DNA of 64,000 nucleotides from Planctomycetota bacterium (GTDB lineage: Bacteria; Planctomycetota; Uabimicrobiia; Uabimicrobiales; Uabimicrobiaceae): NCBI GenBank assembly GCA_029260735.1, contig JAJDCR010000057.1, positions 104,120 to 168,119 on the forward strand. The letters are read 5' to 3'. Position 1 is the stretch's first letter. Each line of letters opens with the position of its first letter. Below the pieces are notes generated by a model. That model had not been told where the DNA came from. It saw only the letters and a list, made by a program, of their open reading frames with translations, and did no database searches. Positions 61,107 through 64,000 of this stretch are shown one piece after another. Position numbers and translations under genes: made by a program.

Positions 61107-62519
61107 TCATTTGATTTTACTAATATAGAGCTTGATCTTTCCGCTTGTGGACATTTGTAGTTCTAATCCATCTTTGGTCACGACTAAGTTCTCCATTTCT
61201 AATTGGTCCACAGTTCCTGAAAGAGTAAGAGAGTTGTCTTTTTGGTTGATCGCTTTGGTTAGCGTTTCTTTTAAGCTCTTAATTTTTAAACTCATATCCC
61301 AGGATAAGCCACTTTTTAGAATATCGAGAAAGCTTCGGCTTATGAACCAACGAGCGGCAGCTTCGAGGAATTTCTTGGTTTCTATGTGGTAGTCCAAGTC
61401 GATAATTTTTAGAACTTGTTTCTCTTGATCAAAAATAGGAATTCCAGAGAGAAATAGCGTACCGACTAACCCTTTAGAAACAACCACACAGAGAATTACT
61501 TTTTCTCCATTGCCATAAAGCTGAACATCATCAATGATTATTTCCCGGCCTGCGACCCTGTAAGATTTTCCCCTGAGCTCTTTTTGCAAAAGAGGATTGA
61601 TTTCTTCGTAGTCTAGCTTCACCTTAGCGGATAAATAAAACTTATCGAGCATCTCGGGACTATTTTCTAAAGTAGGCTTAGGAGCAGGGCTAGGCTTTGT
61701 TGAGTCTAAAAGGAGATTCAAGTATGTTTTTAAAACAAAATAAACAACTATGCTATTGTCTTTTACTTCAATGGGCCCCAGAGATAAGCTTTCTGGCTCC
61801 ATCTTTAGCCATAGATCTTGTTTCTTGCTTATCGAAAGGACTGTTTTTTCGGCAACCTTAGGCCACAGTCTAGTAAAAATTTTATCTAAGTCTATTTCCT
61901 TTGCATAGCTATCTATTTTATTAGCCAAGATAGGTTGTATGGCCTCAATCGCATTCCCCATAAGCCCAGAGAAGCGAATGGTGAATGGCCCTAACTTAAT
62001 CTCTGGTTTCTTTTGCCAAGTGAAGCCATCGGCCTCTGTTCTTAAGCTGAGATTTTTTCCCTGCAAACTCAGCTTACTCTTGAAAAACAAGGTTGTCGTA
62101 AAGCTCGTATCTTCTGTTTTTTTGACTTTTGTGCTGATACTCCAACGAATAGGACCTTTTTTATTCGTAGTGCGAATTTCTTTCTCCCAAAGCACTTTGA
62201 GATCAACCTTGATCGGAACAGAAAAACGTAGGTGTTGTTGATGCTCCGAGACTGTAATAGCACCTGCTTTTTCGATATTGTACTCCAGAGTGAAGTCTTT
62301 ATGGTTTTCCTTTCCAGAGTTTTTAAATCCATTTGTTGCCTTATTTGCTTTGCTCTGTAGTTCTGAAATAGCAATGGCAATGGGTATATGAATGGTCGAT
62401 AGTTTTTGCTCTATCGCAATACTCTCAAAAGCCTTTGCTTGGGGAGCTAAAGGATCGATATCCTGGCAGTAGACGGATGTATGCAAAAATAAGAGCAAAA
62501 GCAGAAAATATTTTGTCAT
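61107..62519 (-). CDS. secreted DUF4403-family protein
   Basis: This 470-residue protein has a signal peptide (FLLLLLFLHTSVYCQD). The mature protein follows the DUF4403 pattern: STIHIPIAIAISELQSKANK at the start, then alternating strands with W-E and R-W-S positions, FTWQKKPEIKLGPFTIRFS, a central helix (AIEAIQPILANKIDSYAKEI), LWLKMEPESLSLGPIEV and a second, similar half. The family is thought to bind lipids or envelope components. It is the first gene of the four-gene operon with sigma factor, kinase and another secreted protein. Confidence 0.72.
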   Translation of the reverse strand: MTKYFLLLLLFLHTSVYCQDIDPLAPQAKAFESIAIEQKLSTIHIPIAIAISELQSKANKATNGFKNSGKENHKDFTLEYNIEKAGAITVSEHQQHLRFSVPIKVDLKVLWEKEIRTTNKKGPIRWSISTKVKKTEDTSFTTTLFFKSKLSLQGKNLSLRTEADGFTWQKKPEIKLGPFTIRFSGLMGNAIEAIQPILANKIDSYAKEIDLDKIFTRLWPKVAEKTVLSISKKQDLWLKMEPESLSLGPIEVKDNSIVVYFVLKTYLNLLLDSTKPSPAPKPTLENSPEMLDKFYLSAKVKLDYEEINPLLQKELRGKSYRVAGREIIIDDVQLYGNGEKVILCVVVSKGLVGTLFLSGIPIFDQEKQVLKIIDLDYHIETKKFLEAAARWFISRSFLDILKSGLSWDMSLKIKSLKETLTKAINQKDNSLTLSGTVDQLEMENLVVTKDGLELQMSTSGKIKLYISKIK

Positions 62520-62620
62520 AATTTTCCCCTGACGAATCCCTTTCTGTGGTTTCGGTTTTGTTAATCTATAAGCATACTAATAACTATTACCTAATGGTGA
62601 AACATTTATTCGCTTTTTTT

Positions 62621-62872
62621 CTAGAAGAAATTTGTGGGTTTATGTTTTGGAGGGAGAGGTTGGTGTGGAAATTTGTGGGAAATATGGGTGGAGTGAATAG
62701 GCCGTGATTTTTGAATCATTAAAGAAATCGATTGAAACAAATCTTTCTCTAAAACGGCATCATCCCTCTTAAAAAAATTTTCTTGGGCCTTTTGTACATT
62801 TTTTTTGATTTTACCATGAAAAATAGCTTCCTTTTTTAAAATTGTCACATTATTATTGACTTTAGTTTTCAT
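62621..62872 (-). CDS. possible small basic protein, unproven
   Basis: An 83-residue open frame, rich in lysine, with an ATG after AAAGAG. It has no recognisable domain and ends in a proline/histidine-rich tail (HQPLPPKHKPTNFF). It lies 100 bases before the DUF4403 gene on the same strand and could be a leader gene of that operon or a chance frame. Confidence 0.3.
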   Translation of the reverse strand: MKTKVNNNVTILKKEAIFHGKIKKNVQKAQENFFKRDDAVLEKDLFQSISLMIQKSRPIHSTHISHKFPHQPLPPKHKPTNFF

Positions 62873-62912
62873 TACTCTTTTATTTGTATTATGTTAGGGA
62901 AGTCAAATATAG

Positions 62913-62936
62913 ATATTGCACACATGTGTGCAATAT
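62913..62936. promoter_or_regulatory. perfect 24-bp palindrome, possible operator
   Basis: ATATTGCACACATGTGTGCAATAT is its own reverse complement. It stands 40 bases upstream of the small frame at 62621-62872 and upstream of the DUF4403-sigma-kinase operon, a plausible place for a dimeric repressor site. In the same 439-base gap lie three copies of TCTGACGATTA (63016, 63037, 63048); the rest is featureless. Confidence 0.55.
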
Positions 62937-63015
62937 TGTCACAACCGTGATTGGAGCCATAATAATACTATTTTGTCCTATTTGAAACCTGCATAATTCT
63001 TTTTTACTCGAAAAA

Positions 63016-63058
63016 TCTGACGATTAATTCCTATCATCTGACGATTATCTGACGATTA
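63016..63058. repeat. three direct TCTGACGATTA repeats
   Basis: Exact 11-base copies start at 63016, 63037 and 63048; the last two are directly adjacent, the first is 10 bases away. They lie between the palindrome at 62913 and the 3' end of the Rpn-like gene. Iterated short direct repeats can be protein-binding sites; nothing else shows their role. Confidence 0.6.
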
Positions 63059-63311
63059 CCTTGCTCATCTTAGGGCGTACTGAACAACTAAACGATTACT
63101 CGTTTTACAAAAAGCAGTAAACCTATCGTGGGTTTATCATCAGCATGACGTAGGAGCTCATCTACAACAGAAAGGTAAAAGTTTAGCTTCCCCGCAAACT
63201 CAGCTTGAAGGCTGTTGTCTTGAGTTCAAAAGGAACAAAGTTGCTCCTTAGAACAGAATAGATATTTCGCAAAATACAAAATATCTATTCTTCGATTTGT
63301 ATTCCAATTTC

Positions 63312-64000
63312 TTATGAATCTTTTGCCAACTCTTCTCGAACTTTTTCAACTTCCTGAACAGATAGACCGGTCATTTTGCAGATACTCGCAAGCTCCAAAT
63401 CCATTTTCAACATATTAACAACTATTTCTTTTTTGCCTTCAGCCTTTCCTTCAACCTTTCCTTCAGCTTTTCCTTCAACCTTTCCTTCAGCCCTTCCTTC
63501 AGCTTTTCCTTCAGCTTTTCCTTCAGCTAAGGCTTTTTTACGATTCTCTGACATTCGAGATCGTTCATCTCGAATTGCTTTCTGTCGAGATTCATACAGA
63601 TCTCTTTCAATTTCTTTTGCAGTAAACATTTTTAGCTCCTTTACGGCTTTTTGAAGTTCTGGGCTACTAAAGGAAGAGGGAAGGTTCTCCTCGTCTAAAT
63701 CTTCTCCGTGCTTCAAAAAGTATGTCCAAGTTTCCATAGAGTTGGTCAGGTCTTCCGCCGTTTTGAGAAATTTTGTCAATTCTAAAGTGTGGATCTCGCA
63801 ATCTTCCACCAAGGGAATTTTATTGTGTACTTCAACTAACTTGAAGACATTATGGCAATGCTTCGTAGGTAAAGGGAGCGAATCTTTTGTTACAGAAATC
63901 AATGTCACATTTTTTAGCAAGTCGTAATCTTCACCTTCTTGTAGCTGGTTCTGGTAGTTTTTTGCCCAGTAATAAAGTAGCCTTTGAGGAAAATTCTCGC
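63312..64000 (-). CDS. Rpn-family PD-(D/E)XK nuclease/transposase-like protein, 3' part
   Basis: The frame is open to the window edge. Visible are the last ~229 residues: RLLYYWAKNYQNQLQEGEDY, VTLISVTKDSLPLP, KIPLVEDCEIHTLEL, then an Rpn-type helical region and a repeated AEGKxEGK tail (about 20-30 residues of AEGK/VEGK units) before MLKMDLELASICKMTGLS. This order is typical of recombination-promoting nuclease (Rpn, YhgA-like) proteins. The catalytic D-ExK segment should lie in the missing N-terminal part. The AEGK repeats come from near-identical 12-base units. Confidence 0.85.
   Translation of the reverse strand, partial: ENFPQRLLYYWAKNYQNQLQEGEDYDLLKNVTLISVTKDSLPLPTKHCHNVFKLVEVHNKIPLVEDCEIHTLELTKFLKTAEDLTNSMETWTYFLKHGEDLDEENLPSSFSSPELQKAVKELKMFTAKEIERDLYESRQKAIRDERSRMSENRKKALAEGKAEGKAEGRAEGKVEGKAEGKVEGKAEGKKEIVVNMLKMDLELASICKMTGLSVQEVEKVREELAKDS

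Noticed and set aside
63420..63540. CRISPR-like short repeats near the right edge
   Set aside because: They are in-frame AEGK codon repeats of the Rpn-like gene, without spacers.
1..64000. tRNA or rRNA genes
   Set aside because: I saw no GGTTCGAATC-type T-arm in a cloverleaf context and no rRNA signature sequences.

Overview
The window is AT-rich bacterial DNA. It combines three things: a large family of secreted formylglycine-generating-enzyme-like (SUMF1/FGE-fold) proteins, MoxR/VWA gene pairs, and an extracellular contractile injection system (eCIS, Afp/PVC-like). A sigma-factor gene runs directly into a membrane Ser/Thr kinase gene. This mixture suggests a planctomycete-type genome, perhaps near Candidatus Uabimicrobium. 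That placement is inference from gene content; no rRNA or marker gene is present.

Layout. 1-2.1 kb: a decayed IS607-family element with a broken tnpA and a tnpB lacking the RuvC-I aspartate. 2.3-6.2 kb: a MoxR ATPase - unknown - VWA operon. 6.5-10.3 kb: metabolic and membrane genes, two of them broken (an epimerase fragment and a frameshifted amidohydrolase). 10.4-11.8 kb: a small conserved gene, its decayed duplicate, and a family of hairpins. 11.9-27.2 kb: an array of at least eleven genes whose products share a signal peptide ending in AQNED, most carrying an FGE-like domain, mixed with pseudogene remnants, two inverted-repeat mini-elements and a putative toxin gene. A twelfth AQNED gene lies at 52.9 kb. 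Four FGE paralogues have C-terminal segments that look like variable regions of a diversity-generating retroelement. 27.3-29.0 kb: a second toxin-like paralogue with a small gene behind it.

29.2-52.3 kb: one long co-oriented minus-strand eCIS operon. In transcription order it encodes a coiled-coil membrane protein, AAA+ ATPase, pentapeptide-repeat membrane protein, unknown, sheath, tube, a T4-baseplate-family protein with a probable programmed -1 frameshift into a DUF6760-like tail, a basic protein, CIS tube-associated protein, LysM protein, gp27-like hub, gpV-like spike, unknown, gp25-like wedge, gpJ-like baseplate protein, gpI-like tail protein and three unknown proteins. No capsid, portal or terminase genes are present, so this is an injection machine and not a prophage. 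The two toxin-like proteins just downstream are the best cargo candidates.

52.9-64 kb: a plus-strand AQNED/FGE gene, an AAA+/VWA-like pair, a repeat-rich intergenic region, a DUF4403 - sigma factor - kinase - secreted protein operon, and the 3' part of an Rpn-type PD-(D/E)XK nuclease gene at the edge.

The items I consider most unusual are the UUUUUUA frameshift site in the eCIS operon, the NNC-rich hypervariable FGE C-termini, the shared AQNED leader on unrelated downstream architectures, and the paired toxin candidates.
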